From NCBI RefSeq assembly GCF_047663525.1, contig NC_092616.1:3633501-3697500 (forward strand): 64,000 nucleotides of DNA. Reading direction: 5' to 3'. Below, piece after piece: positions 1 through 10,805 of this stretch. Positions within the stretch are counted from its first letter, which is position 1, and every line of letters starts with the position of its first letter. This stretch comes from Anas platyrhynchos (taxonomy: Eukaryota > Chordata > Aves > Anseriformes > Anatidae). Made by a program: the position numbers and the translations under genes. The notes beneath the pieces are model-generated. The model did no database searches and was not told where the DNA came from. It was given only the letters and a program-made list of their open reading frames with translations.

Positions 1-995
1 GAAGTCAGGAAAACCTGGTCAGGAGAGATGAGAGATTTGGGGGAGGGAGGAGGAGCTTGGATAGCAGAAGATAACAACTTTGAAGAGGTAAGAATTACGA
101 TTTTAAAGAGGTTGAGGTAATGTTGATCCTGACTTAATGCTGACTTAAAGCAGTCATGTGAGGCCCTTAGCCTATTTTAATCTGTAACATTAATCCTTAA
201 ACATAAATGCTGCTCTACACCCTGAGAGGAATACACTACTCTAATGTTTGATCACAATATCCCTTGAAGCCAAACTTAGTCCATAGCCACTTTCCATTAT
301 GCTTACATTCTTGCTCGCCCTGATCCCTGCCCTTAACACTAGCATTAAAGTGCTCTATTTAACCCTACTCTTCTTGCAGACCTAAACAAAACCCTATACT
401 GCAGAGCTTGACCATACCCTAACCACAGACCTGACACCACCAGCAGAACACTAAACCTTTGCTTAACCTCTAACCCAGAAAGGTGAGCTCTAGTCCTTAA
501 TGCCATAAATGAACAACACCCAAAGCCCCCATTCCTGTGCATTAACTTCCCCACCTTCAATCCTTCTCCTAAGCCTTAACTTTAGGCCCTTGGGGCAGGG
601 CAGGAACCGTGAGACTGCTGTGCAGTCGCATGGCATTCAAACATGAATGTGAGGGGCCATGGATCTGATCAACTCACAAGGAGGAGATGGGTGGGAATGC
701 ACTGATGAGCTCAGCTCTGCCTCAGGATCTCCTGCCCTAGCAGGAGCAATGTGACTGTGAGGTCACTTCTGTCCCTACACTTGATAGGGCAGCAGCAGAA
801 ACGTGTCAAAGAAAGGGGCTGTGAGGTCACTTCTGCCTGAACTAGCTGACAGGTCACCTTTGACTTAGATCTGGGGTCTGTACTTTTTGGCTGACATCTG
901 GCAGTGGCCTTCCTAGGCCAGCAGAAGGCACCTGGTTGGCATGCTGACTGTAGCATCTGCACTGCCTACGTACCCAGGGGGACCCAGACAGAAAG
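1..995. repeat. Low-copy block F, inverted relative to 28205-29240
   Basis: Read on the minus strand, this stretch aligns nearly end to end with 28205-29240, including the paired gtgacctcacagtc-like segments near 720-840 and 28400-28470 and a run of degenerate ggtttagg/ttagggt-like words near 350-480. No coding gene is visible. The match stops near 1000, where a CR1 begins. It is a segmental repeat of the OR neighbourhood. The degenerate TTAGGG-like words hint at old subtelomeric sequence, but that is only a suggestion. Confidence 0.6.
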
Positions 996-999
996 AATG

Positions 1000-2072
1000 C
1001 AAATTGCTTGCAGAAGAGATAAAGGATAATAAGAAGGGTTTTTTAAAGTACGTAAACTGTAAAAGGAAGACTAGGGTTAATGTGTATTCCTTGCTGAATG
1101 AGGCGGGTGTCCTGGTAATGGGAGATACCGAGAAGGTGGAGATACTGAATGCTTTCTTTGCTTCAGTCTTTGCTTCAAGGACTCCCCCCTGGGACTCCTC
1201 AACCCTGAAGGGAGGAGAAAGGGTTTGGGAAATGGAGGGCTGCCCCCTGTTTGATGAGAGAGTGGTTCAGGAGCGTCTGAGTGGGCTCAACACACACAAA
1301 TCTATGGATGCCAGTGGGATGCATCCATGTGTGCTAAGGGAGTTGGCAGAGGTGATCACCAAACCACTATCATCTTTGAAAGGTCCTGGAAAACAGGAGA
1401 GGTGCCTGAAGACTGGAGGATAGCCAATGTCACTCCAGTCTTCAAGAAGGACAAGAAGGAGGATCTGGGAAACTACAGGCCAATCAGTCTCACCTCTGTC
1501 CCTGGAAAGGTGTTGGAACAGCTCGTTCTGGATGCCATCTCCAAGCAATTGGAAGAGAAGAAGGTTAAGAGGAGTAGTCAGCATGGATTCACCAAGGGGA
1601 AGTCGTGCTCGACCAACCTCGTTGCCTTCTATGATGGCATCACCAGCTATGTAGAGGGGGGGAGAGCAGTGGATGTCATCTACCTTGACTTTAGCAAGGC
1701 TTTCGGTACTGTCTTCCATGACATCCTGCTAGCAAAGCTGCGAAAGTGTAGGATAGAGGAGTGGACAGGAAGGTGGGTTGAGAACTGGCTGACTGGCTGA
1801 GCTCTGTGGGGATAGGACAAGGGGCAATGGTCAAAAAATTGAACACAGGAAGTTCCACATCAACATGCAAAAGAACTTCACAGTGAGGGTGACAGATCAC
1901 TGGAACAGGCTGCCTAAGGAGGTTGTGGAATCTCCTTCTCTGGAGATATTCAAGGCCTGTCTGGAGACCTATCTGGGCAGCCTGCTCTAAGGAACCAACT
2001 TTGGGAGGGGGGTTGGACCCGACAATCACTCAAGGTCCCTTCCAACCCCTACAATTCTGTGATTCTGTGAAA
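1000..2072 (+). mobile_element. CR1 LINE, 5'-truncated, internally deleted
   Basis: The translation shows the CR1 ORF2 linker (VEILNAFFASVF) and then reverse-transcriptase blocks (NYRPISLTSVPGK, SQHGFTKGKS, DVIYLDFSKAF). A reading-frame change lies between about 1330 and 1420. Near 1800 the RT region jumps to the 3' end of the element, so the catalytic FADD segment is missing. The element closes with the typical CR1 tail (cccttccaacccctacaatt, then attctgtg repeats) at about 2070. It is dead and moderately diverged. Confidence 0.85.
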
Positions 2073-2195
2073 TATCTGAGAGGAGAGTTTCAAAAGGATG
2101 GAACCAGACTCAGTTCTGTCCAGCGACAGCACGAGAGGTAATGGGCAGAAACTGAAGCACAGGAAATTCCGGCTGAATGAGGGGGCACACTTCTC
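2073..2195 (+). mobile_element. CR1 3'-region fragment
   Basis: Short segment matching the part of CR1 just before the 3' UTR (peptide GTRLSSVQRQ; the aggtaatgggcagaaactga context). It is a second CR1 piece or a rearranged part of the preceding one. A homologous segment lies at 12290-12365 in inverted orientation, at the outer edge of the OR2-side arm. Confidence 0.6.
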
Positions 2196-2459
2196 CCCTC
2201 TGCCCCCCCTTCCTCCCCCAGTCCCCTCTGCTTGTCCTCTGCAATGTGAAAACTCAGTAGAGATAAGTATGGCAAGTTGAAACGGCCAATTAAAAGAAGC
2301 CAGGTAGATAGTTTCACAAATTTACTGTGTGTAAGACAACGGTGATTCAAGCCAGAGGTGTGCTGGCTTTGTTAAAGGTTGCCAAGCACCTGACTCGGCA
2401 GAGTTATATAATTAATTATTTCATTAAAAGACTTTTGTGTACTTTCTGTCTCCATGTGC

Positions 2460-3250
2460 TATTGTCTCGGCACACAAACATACAGATAACACCTGCAGCC
2501 CATGGGTCCCATGGCAGAGCAGATCTCCATGTGGCAGCCTGTGGTGGAGCCCCCGCAGGAGCAGGCCCTGGGCCAGAGCTGCAGCCCATGGAGAAGAGCC
2601 CATGGAGGTGCAGGGGATCAGGGGGAACCTGCCATCCATGGGGGATCCATGTTGGAGCAGTTTGCTCCTTATGGATGGACCCTGTTTTACGGACCAATAC
2701 TGGAGCAGCTCTTGAAGAGCTTCTGGCTGTGGGAAGCCCACTCATGATCAGTTCAAGAAGGATGGCATTCCATGGGATGGAACCCACGCTGGAGCAGGGG
2801 CAGAGAGTGACCCTGAAGGAGCGGTGGAGATGAAGCATCATGGACTAACCACAGCCCCAATTCCCCTGAACTACTTGTGGAGTAGAAGTAGGAGATGGTA
2901 GATGTTGGGGGAAGGTGGTTTTAGTTTGCTTGTAGCTCCTCACTATTCTAGTTTGCTGGTGATAGGCAACAAATTATATTAGTTTCCCTACGCTCATTCA
3001 TTTTTGCCCATGACAATAACTGGTGACTATGACAATACAGGGGGTTGCAGTTGGACCAAATGATCTTGGAGGTCTTTTCCAACCTTCTATGACTCTATGA
3101 TTTCATGAAACTTGGTGGCTGATCTGATCTTACTAGGTGAACAAACCCTGAGCACTTTTCATCATATTTTCTCCCCCTTTTCCTTTGAGAAGAAGGAGTT
3201 AGAGAGAGGTTGTGGTGGAGTTGAGCTGCTTAGCAGAGTAAAACCACAAT
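2460..3250 (+). mobile_element. LTR remnant B (avian ERV, ERVL/ERVK-like)
   Basis: Matches 10806-11610 in inverted orientation and resembles 38215-39010. It shows the avian LTR style of repeated catgg/ctccaccg words and ends in an aaaccaca-type U5 end near 3250. No coding part remains. Family is assigned from memory of avian LTRs and is approximate. It is an old, broken remnant that was duplicated with the OR. Confidence 0.5.
3036..3110 (+). mobile_element. CR1 3' tail inside LTR remnant B
   Basis: A short CR1 3' end (gatcttggaggtcttttcca, then a ctatgactctatga repeat) interrupts the LTR. The same insertion lies at 10948-11020 in the other arm, so it preceded the inverted duplication. Confidence 0.7.
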
Positions 3251-3539
3251 AGAAGGCAAATGGAAGGGGTTCAGCACCAGAGCTGTGGCCATCCAAGGAT
3301 GGCATCTCAGCACCCAGGACATGATCTGATATCTCCCAGGGAAATCTGGCCCTGGATTTTCCATCTTTATGAGGATACGCAGAGCAGTGATTAAAACAGC
3401 CTTTGGGCTCAGAGTAGCCCTAGCATCAGGATCCAAGAGTCCTGGCCGCCCCATTGTCCCCTGAGCCTAGTGGGACCCTCAGGAAGGGCTCTCAGAGCAG
3501 CCACCAGCCCTCTCCAGCCCCCCACTTCCTCCCTCCCTA

Positions 3540-3860
3540 AGCCCAGGACTTGCAGTTTTTGACAGCTGACAGCAGATAGAGGAGGAGAGAAGGGTGAATA
3601 TCTTTTGAATCATTTTAGTTCAGTTTTTATTTTTCTTTTTTATTTTTTTTCTCACTGCTTCAGTCTGTTAATAAATATTACCTTAATCTCCCTACAGAGT
3701 CTGCTTCCATGACTGCAATTGATGAGTCATCTCCCTGTCCCTTGTATAAACACAGCAGCCCTTTCCAACTCCATTTTCTTTGTCTGTACCTTTCAGGAGC
3801 AGGGGTGAAAGAGTGGTGTGGTGGAGTTCAGCTGTCCATCAGTGTGAAACCACTGCAATG
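3540..3860 (+). mobile_element. LTR remnant A in the OR1 downstream flank
   Basis: Partial LTR ending near 3852 in a gtgaaaccac-type end. It is homologous to 10165-10560 (inverted) and to the start of 38215-39010. It lies directly beyond the conserved OR 3' flank, so it inserted in an ancestral OR unit and was copied with it. Confidence 0.45.
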
Positions 3861-4147
3861 CTCAGACCTATTGCTGACACCAGCTTTGAAAGAAGAGGCA
3901 GGATTTCAGGCAGTGCATTGGAGAGATGCTGTTTTATTAAGCAGATGCTAAAGGAGAGTTGACGCTGACATGCAGGGAGGGAAAAACTGTGCAGAGTAAA
4001 CAGAGCAGTTTAATACCTCAGGAGATGCTGGATGAACAACAAGCTTTTATAAGAAAGTAAAAAATGGAAAGAAAACTAAGGATAAAGATAAAAATAACAA
4101 TACTCTTAATGAAACAAGTACCAGGCCTTCAAAGCATACCCAGGAAG

Positions 4148-5107
4148 TCATTTGTGGAGAAAGAGGAAAACTTTATTACCATTCAGAAATGTCCATGAAA
4201 TTCCTTTCCTAATAGCACTCTTGAGCTCCTTGTTTCTCATGCTGTAGATAAGAGGGTTCAATGTTGGGGGCACCACGGAGTACAGAACTGCCATCACAAG
4301 ATCTAGGGTTGGGGAGGAGAAGGAGAGGGTCTTGAGGTAGGCAAAAAAGCCAGTGCTGACAAAGAGGGAGACCACAGCCAGGTGAGGGAGGCATGTGGAA
4401 AAGGCTTTGTGCTGGCCCTGCTCAGAGGGCATCCTCAACACAGCACTGAAAATCTGTACATAGGAAAAAAGAATGAAAACAAAACAGCCAGATGCAAAAC
4501 AAATACCAACCATAAGTACCCAAAGTTCCCTGAGGTAGGAATCTGAGCAGGAGAGCTGGAGGATCTGAGGGATTTCACAGAAAAACTGATCCACAACATT
4601 GCCTTGGCAGAGGGGCAGGGAAAATGTATTGGCAGTGTGCAGCAAAGCATAGAGAAAGCCACTACCCCAGGCAGCTGCTGCCATCTAGGCACAAGCTCTG
4701 CTGCCCAGGAGGATCCCGTAGTGCAGGGGCTTGCAGATGGCAACATAGCGGTCATAGGACATGATGGTGAGAAGGCAATATTCCGCTGATATCAAAAAGA
4801 GGAAAAAAAAGAACTGTGCAGCACATCCTGAGTAGGAGATGGCTTTAGTGTCCCAGATGGAATTGGCCATGGCTTTGGGGACAGTGGTGGAGATGCAGCC
4901 CAGGTCGAGGAGGGCGAGGTTGAGGAGGAAAAAGTACATGGGGGTGTGGAGGCGGTGGTCACAGGCTATGGCGGTGACGACGAGGCCGTTGCCCAGGAGG
5001 GCAGCCAGGTAGATGCCCAGGAAGAGCACGAAGTGCAGGAGCTGCAGCTCCCGTGTGTCTGCGAATGGCAGGAGGAGGAACTCGGTGATGGAGCTGCTGT
5101 TGGACAT
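4148..5107 (-). pseudogene. OR1: family-14-like olfactory receptor with one in-frame stop
   Basis: Odorant G-protein-coupled receptor of the avian gamma-c type. It would couple to the olfactory G protein in sensory-neuron cilia. The start is taken as the MSNSSS methionine shared by all copies (5107); an upstream in-frame ATG at 5161 lies in the probable intron. The 319-codon frame has the N-glycosylation site N3, GN in TM1, LHTPMYFFLL, MSYDRYVAIC, KAFSTCLPHL and NPLIYSMRNKEL. The only lesion is TAG at codon 141, where the paralogues have CAG in RACAQMAAAAW, at the start of TM4. The reading frame is otherwise open on both sides. It could be a segregating or recently fixed pseudogene. Downstream it keeps the OR 3' flank with an ATTAAA hexamer. 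It is the inverted-duplicate partner of OR2. Confidence 0.9.
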
Positions 5108-5153
5108 CTGATCCTCCCGGGAATGGAGATCTGCCTCCTCTGAATAGGGAGGC

Positions 5154-5155
5154 CT
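5154..5155 (-). other. Candidate 3' splice acceptor of OR1 coding exon
   Basis: The minus strand reads tttttgattcttggacag, then exon. The AG lies 46 nt before the ATG. Every full-length OR here has such a site. Confidence 0.5.
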
Positions 5156-6838
5156 GTCCAAGAATCAAAAAGAGTTAAATGCTAGGGTAGACCTCTGTAA
5201 GGAAAACCTACTCATTTTCTTGTAGTAACCTGAAAAGAAATTGCCTCTTCACTTTGGGAAAGGCTGTTGCTCTCTTTGATCTTAAACTGATACTTCAGGA
5301 GTCAAGGGACTCTGCAGGAGATGGTCCTGCCCTAGAGCAGTATACAAATGGAACATGGCTTGGTCTTAGATGAAGTATGCTTTGCAAAACTAAGAGTTTG
5401 TCAGCATTCTTTCTCAAAATTAATCCAAATGCAGAGCAAAGGTTTTTGCATGTTTTGGTTTGTTTCTTTATACTTGTCTCCCCACGCCTGAGGAGCGTAT
5501 TCAAGGCATAAAACCTTGGCAATTGGCTTGGCCCACCCATGGAGATCTTGGGGTCCTGGGAGGCAAAGGGACTGTCCCTCAAGGCAGAGTGAGGACAGCT
5601 GCTGTATCCACCAGTCCTGGTCTCAGCTGCCCTGTGTGGGCACCTCTGGAGGATGGTCACAATCAGGTGTTCCCCTGAAAACAACCAGGATTCTGCTGAG
5701 AGCAGAGGAATCCAGGTTCAAAGGGCAGATCTCCAAACCCCTCACCCATCTCATCGTACCTGAGGAGGATCTCAGCTCTCTGCTCTTCTCCAGGGACAGA
5801 GAGGGATCATAACAGCTGCCCACATATAGCCATGCAGCAGCATTTGTATGGCCTTAGGACTGATGTGTCTTTTCCATGGGGCTGCTAGATAACACAGAGC
5901 TGCTAGGGCAGAGCTGTGCCCTTGTGCACAGCAGCCTGAAGCCCAGCAGAAGTCCTGATGACACTATGGCTGGAGGTTGAAGGTGCGAGAGAAAGGAAAG
6001 CAGGGAGTTGCTCCAGGGAGGTGTCTCCAGTGCAAGGATGGCAGGGAGATACCCAAATCCCTTCTGCCATGAAGATACTGGGAGCAGCTCCCTCTCACTC
6101 CCTGACCAGGGCTCTGCTGCCTGCAGCTGTCCCTGCCTGCAGCTGGGTCTCTGTCCCCACACCTCCTGCCTGCAGCTCACAGCCCCTATCCCACCCACTG
6201 GGTGCTCAGCTCTGCCCTGCAGACACCTCCTGGCAGCAGGGCTCTGCCCAGGGGCAGCTCGCTGGGGGCATGTCCTAGAGCCCAGGTCCCACAGACCCTG
6301 CTGACACTGCATGTGAGGTGGTGGAGTTTTCTATGGGCTGAGGGGCAGGAAAGGGACTTGCTGGGGGTCCTTGTAACCTCCTTAGGATGCCTTATGACTG
6401 TCAGGCTTTTCTAAGAAATAACATTATATTCTGCTATTTCTAACGAGCCAAAAACACAAACTGAAAGCAGAGGCTAAGGAAAATGAGAGTGAAGTTCCCT
6501 TTGAAATTCCCTTGGTGTGCTGTGGAGCTGTGAGCAGGCTGCCCCAGGCAGCAGCCTCCCACCAGCAGCAGGACCCTGCCCTGCCAGGGGGGCTCCTTCC
6601 ACCCGCAGCTTCTCCCTGCAGTGCCCTGGGCAGCTCCCCAGGCAGGCTGAGTGCTGAGCCTGGCAGGCGGCAGAGGCCCTGCCCCGGCACACAGCCCCTG
6701 GGCCACAGCAGGGACCCTGCTCTGCACCACAGCCCTGGACACCCCTTTCAGCAACCTGGCTGCAGAGCCTGCTGCCAGCCTGTGACACGAGAGCACTCAG
6801 GGCCTGGCCTTTCTGCATTTTCCTTCTGCCACAGACTT
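5156..6838 (-). other. Probable first intron of OR1, with blocks A and B
   Basis: No gene is visible. 5300-5800 matches 8390-8780 (inverted) and belongs to the duplication arm. About 5990-6310 is block A (ctgcctgcagctg words), shared with 26800-27000, 35850-36010, 48617-48690 and 57619-57720. About 6500-6800 is block B (gctgccccaggcagcagcct), shared with 27240-27490 and 35385-35610. Their order relative to the OR is the same each time. The long frames through them are GC-rich by-products that are not conserved as protein. Confidence 0.55.
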
Positions 6839-6841
6839 ACC
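6839..6841 (-). other. Candidate splice donor of OR1 first exon
   Basis: The minus strand reads acattacagg then gtaagt; the GT is at 6840-6839. It lies between block C and block B, the same place as the donors of OR3, OR5 and OR7. The implied intron to the acceptor at 5154 is about 1.7 kb. Confidence 0.45.
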
Positions 6842-7480
6842 CTGTAATGTGCTGCAAGCATTGGTTCCCTATCGAGCTTTCAGTATCCCCCAATTCACGC
6901 AGCCCGTAACCTCTATCTCCCTTCTCTCCCCTCCCAGTGCCAGCCACAGGCAGTGCCCCCGGCCCTGCTGCGCTGTGCAGAGGAGCTGCTCCTGGGCAGA
7001 GCTGTCTGTCTGCCCCCCACCAGGCTCCCTGCACATGGCCCTGGGGCTGCAGGGGAACCTGCTGGCAAACAGCCTGAAGGAATCCCTTGGGTTCCCTTCC
7101 TCACATGGCACATACACTTCTTCACACCAGTGTCATTTCTCCTTAGAGAACACCAATTAAGTGTAACAATCACATCTTCTTGTCCCAGTATTACTTTGTC
7201 ATGAAGTCATGGTCAGGGACTGATCTCCTTCATCCCCACTGAAGGAAAGAATTCAGCAGTCAGTCAAGGCATCTCATTCTGGTTGTTCTTCCTGGGGCTG
7301 GAAAGGGATCTCAGCTCCCTCCCATATCTGCCACAGACCCACAGGAGCTGGGATTCCTCAGGCCTCAGTTCAGGTGTCCACAACATAGGCACTTTCATGC
7401 AAATTACTGAGCCATAGTAGCTCCTTAGTGGAGATGGAGGACAGGCAGGAGCTGTTCAGAGGCTGTCAGCAGAGCATAAG
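6842..7480 (-). repeat. OR upstream cassette, blocks C and D (OR1 copy)
   Basis: 6950-7100 (block C, cagaggagctgctcctgggc) recurs near 27800-27990, 35100-35235 and 48320-48520. 7180-7480 (block D, ggagctgggattcct) recurs at 42690-43110 and, inverted, at 47930-48190. Blocks C and D always sit on the far side of the first-exon donor, so they probably hold the first exon and promoter. I could not identify a transcription-factor site with confidence. Confidence 0.5.
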
Positions 7481-7914
7481 GAGTCATGTGTCACAGAGAG
7501 AGCTAAACCTATTCTGTTCTCTTTTAAATGTTCTCTTTTTCCTTTCTGTTCTACGTGACCCTTGGCTGTAATGGCTGTTGTGTCTCGGTCGTGTCCACAG
7601 GGCCTCAGCTCTCACCAGCCAGGTCTCCATGCACTTTGTGCCTTGAGGCAGGACTCTGCAGGGGTACAACAGGTTGTCGGTGAGGATAAAATCAGTGGTT
7701 ACTTTGCAAACTACACCCTTAATAGTCCATGGGACCTAGGGGCCTGCATCCAAAGGTACAGGGAGAGTGTCCTGGCCTGGAGGTACTGGCTCCTTATCAT
7801 CCCAGGAAGGGATCAGACAGCAGCATTCAGGTGCTGTAAGAGATCATTTAAATGCTCTTAGAGCTAAGACTATAAGGAGAGAAGACTATAGATGATCTGT
7901 TGAATTTGGTGTGA
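7481..7914. other. Unassigned stretch, possible degraded CR1
   Basis: No gene is recognised. 7725-7800 weakly resembles the CR1 linker before the RT (gggcctgcatccaaaggtac), but the match is too degraded to be sure. Confidence 0.25.
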
Positions 7915-8470
7915 CTTCATTCTAGACACAATACTCCACCGTTAGCCTCAGATCTCCATTACATGTTTGCACTGACCCTATGGGATTATTAAAGGTGAAC
8001 AAATTTTGCTGATCAGTCCTTGGCTCTCCAGTTGATGAATCAGCATATATATGGGAATCAGGGAATCTTGGATGGTGCCATATTGCCACTGGTGCACCAT
8101 TTGGGTAGCTACTGGCACGTTGACCCTCAGCAACCCCACAACTGAAGGATCCTGTGAGGCACCGGGCAAGGTAGAAAACTGTTGAATGTGCATAAATCAC
8201 CATAAATCACCTCCAGCATGGCCAATTCCATCAGATATGGGCTGCCTCTCTCCCTGGTTGCCCATTTGCCTGGGTGACATACAACATCTTCCTTGAAGGG
8301 ATACCTTTCCTTTACACCTGACAGGAGTTACCTCAAGAGAGGGAGGACTTGTGCCCCCTTTGCAATTGCTTTGTCAATGCCCCCTTCCCTGGGGAGGGAT
8401 CCCAGCTGCTTGGCTTCCCTGCCCTCTAAGTCCAGGCTACCGGCCCTGTTATCCCTGTATCTGGATTCCT
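7915..8470 (-). mobile_element. Endogenous retrovirus pol-derived remnant
   Basis: On the minus strand 7920-8225 encodes pieces typical of the start of an avian ERV reverse transcriptase (HQWQYGTIQDSLIP, LIHQLESQGLISK). 8225-8470 matches 47520-47760 (inverted) and 34290-34430, which lie in other ERV remnants. Broken, with several lesions and no LTR attached here. Probably ERVL-like and old. It interrupts the upstream flank of OR2. Confidence 0.6.
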
Positions 8471-8845
8471 TTGCTCTCAGCAGTGTTTAGACCCTTCTCA
8501 GGGGAACACCTGAGTCTGGTATCTTCCAGCTCAAAGTGGTGCCAGCGCAGGGCAGCTGTGACCAGGACTGAGGGACAGGATGGCTGCCCTCACTCGGCTC
8601 TAAGGGACAGAGCCTTTGCCTCTCAGCACCCACAAGATTGCACTTGGAGTGCAGCAGTAATGCCAAGGATTTCCAGAGTCCCCTGCTCCCAGTGGCACCC
8701 TCTCATAGCATCCACCAGAGCTCGACCAAGGCAACTGCAGCGGAGGTTTTCCTGAAAGGGCAACAACAGCTTTGAGGTTTAACAAGACTAGAGTACATTT
8801 TGCTCACAGTGTCTAGCCTAACATTTTGCTGTACTTTCCTCATCC

Positions 8846-8847
8846 AG
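8846..8847 (+). other. Candidate 3' splice acceptor of OR2 coding exon
   Basis: Sequence gtactttcctcatccag with AG at 8846-8847, a good polypyrimidine tract, 37 nt before the ATG at 8885. No matching first-exon cassette was found upstream, where ERV debris intervenes. Confidence 0.5.
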
Positions 8848-8884
8848 GTCCTCAGAGCCAGGTCCTCAGGCCCACAGGAATTAA

Positions 8885-9844
8885 ATGTCCAACAGCAGCT
8901 CCATCACCGAGTTCCTCCTCCTGCCATTCACAGACACAAGGGAGCTGCAGCTCCTGCACTTCGCGCTCTTCCTGGGCATCTACCTGGCTGCCCTCCTGGG
9001 CAACGGCCTCATCCTCACCGCCGTAGCCTGCGACCACCGCCTCTACACCCCCATGTTCTTCTTCCTCCTCAACCTCTCCGTGATTGGCCTGGGTTGCATC
9101 TCTACCACTGTCCCCAAAGCCATGGCCAATTCCCTCTGGGACACCAGGGCCATCTCCTATGAAGGATGTGCTGCACAGTTCTTTTTTTTCCTCTTTTTGA
9201 TATCAGCAGAATATTCTGTTCTCACCATCATGTCCTATGACCGCTACATTGCCATCTGCAAGCCCCTGCACTACGGGACCCTCCTGGGCAGCAGAGCTTG
9301 TGCCCAGATGGCAGCAGCTGCCTGGGGCAGTGGGGTTCTCTATGCTCTGTTGCATACTGCCAATACATTTTCTCTGCCCCTCTGCCAAGGCAATGCTGTG
9401 GACCAGTTCTTCTGTGAAATCCCCCAGATCCTCAAGCTCTCCTGCTCAAATTCCTACCACAGGGAACTTTGGGTTCTTTTCGTTGCTATCTGTTTTGCAT
9501 CTGTCTGTTTTGTTTTCATTCTTTTTTCCTATGTATGGATCTTCAGGGCTGTGCTGAGGATGCCCTCTGAGCAGGGGTGACACAAGGCCTTTTCCACGTG
9601 CCTCCCTTACCTGTTTCTTGTCTCCCTCTTCATCATCTCTGCCTTTTTTGCCTACCTGAAGCCCCCCTCTATTTCCTCCCCATCCCTGGATCTCGTGGTG
9701 GCAGTTCTATACTCAGTAGTGCCCCCAGCATTCAATCCCCTCATGTACAGCATGAGAAACAAGGAGCTCAAGGGTGCTATTAGGAAAGGAATTTCTTGGA
9801 TATTTCTGAATGGTGATAAACTTCCCCTCTTTCCCCACAAATGA
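8885..9844 (+). pseudogene. OR2: family-14-like olfactory receptor with one in-frame stop
   Basis: Starts at the MSNSSSITEF methionine and ends at TGA 9842-9844 (LFPHK), 320 codons. It has LYTPMFFFLL, MSYDRYIAIC, C95, LPLC and FFCE in extracellular loop 2, HKAFSTCLP and NPLMYSMRNKEL. The one lesion is TGA at 9578-9580 (codon 232), between TM5 and TM6, where paralogues read GQHKAF or GRHKAF. The frame after it is intact to the natural end. TM6, TM7 and the tail follow the stop, so the product would be non-functional without read-through. It is the inverted-duplicate partner of OR1; both share the KGISW(I/T)FLNG tail, unlike the other copies. An ATTAAA hexamer lies near 9996. Confidence 0.9.
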
Positions 9845-9943
9845 CTTTCTGGGTATGTTTTGAAGGTCTGCTCCTTGTTTCATTAAGTGTATTGTTATTT
9901 TTATCTTTATCCTCAGTTTCCTTTCCATTTATTACTTTCTTAT

Positions 9944-9969
9944 AAAAAAAAAAAAAAAAAAAAAAAAAA
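9944..9969 (+). repeat. Poly-A tract (26 A) in the OR2 3' flank
   Basis: Uninterrupted A run that is absent from the matching place near OR1 (about 4050-4065, where the sequence is only A-rich). Likely slippage expansion of an A-rich site. Confidence 0.85.
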
Positions 9970-10164
9970 GCTTATTCATCCAGCATCTCCTAAGGTATTA
10001 AACTGCTCTGTTTACTCTGCACAGTTTTTCCCTCCCTGCATGTCAGCATCAACTCTCCATTATCATCTGCCTAATAATACAGCATCTTTCCAATGCACTG
10101 CCAGAAATCCTGCCTCTTCTTTCAAAGCTATTTCTTTCAGCAATTGGTCTGAACATTGCCGTGG

Positions 10165-10560
10165 TTTCACACTGATGGGCAGCTGAACTCCACCACACCA
10201 CTCTTTCACCCCTGCTCCTGAAAGGTACAGACGAAGAAAATAGAGTTGGAAAAGGCTGCAGGGTTGAGTTAAGGGACAGGGAGATGACTCATCAATTGCA
10301 GTCATGGTATAAGCAGACTCTGTAGGGAGATTAAGATAATATATTTACTAACATTACTAACAGACTGGAGCAGTGAGAAACAAAAAGTGAACTAAAAAGA
10401 TATCCACCCTCCTCTACTCCTCTGCCTCCTGTCAGCTGCCCAAAGCTGCAATTCCTGGATTGTGGTGGGGGCTCCTCTGCCTGCTGTCAGCTGTCAAAAC
10501 CTGCAAGTTCTGGGCTTAGGGGGGGAGGAAGTGGGGGGCTGGAGAGGGCTGGTGGCAGCT
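10165..10560 (-). mobile_element. LTR remnant A' in the OR2 downstream flank
   Basis: Inverted counterpart of 3540-3860. It begins with ggtttcacactgatgggcag, the U5-type end of an avian LTR read backwards. Broken and old. Confidence 0.45.
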
Positions 10561-10805
10561 GTGAGAGCCCTTCCTGAGGGTCCCACTAGGCTCAGGGGAC
10601 AATGGGGCGGCCAGGACTCTTGGGTCCCGATGCTAGGGCTGCTCTGAGCCCAAAGGCTGTTTTAATCACTGCTCTGCATATCCTCATAAAGATGGAAAAT
10701 CCAGGGCCAGATTTCCCTGGGAGATATCAGATCATGTCCTGGGTGCTGAGATGCCATCCTTGGATGGCCACAGCTCTGGTGCTGAACCCCTCCCATTTGC
10801 CTTCT
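10561..10805. repeat. Shared flank segment between LTR remnants
   Basis: Contains cctgggtgctgagatgccat. The same segment sits next to LTR B at 3255-3500 (inverted) and next to the LTR at 45405-45480. No gene is seen. It marks 45.4 kb as another descendant of the OR downstream unit. Confidence 0.5.

Larger units (their letters stand above)
2100..5800 (+). repeat. Left arm of an inverted duplication containing OR1
   Basis: In reverse orientation this arm matches 8390-12370 in the same order: CR1 edge, LTR remnant B (with a CR1 tail inside), LTR remnant A, OR 3' flank, OR coding exon, OR upstream flank. The arms share insertion sites, so the LTRs and the CR1 tail predate the duplication. By eye the arms differ by many substitutions and small indels, so the event is not recent. 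Confidence 0.7.

Noticed and set aside
1327-1800. Reverse transcriptase as a host gene
   Set aside because: Sequence and 3' tail are those of CR1; the frame is broken and the catalytic segment is deleted.
4946-5143. Antisense frames over the OR 5' ends (EGSQVDAQEEREVQELQL)
   Set aside because: Recurrent only because the OR coding sequence beneath is conserved; they are shadows on the opposite strand.
5107-5161. Upstream in-frame ATGs as OR starts (5161, 25779, 36879, 49278, 58576)
   Set aside because: They lie upstream of the conserved splice acceptors, differ between copies and would add an unrelated N-terminal tail.
9944-9969. Poly-A run as the tail of a processed retrocopy
   Set aside because: No retrocopy or target duplication precedes it; it lies in the ordinary OR 3' flank shared with OR1.
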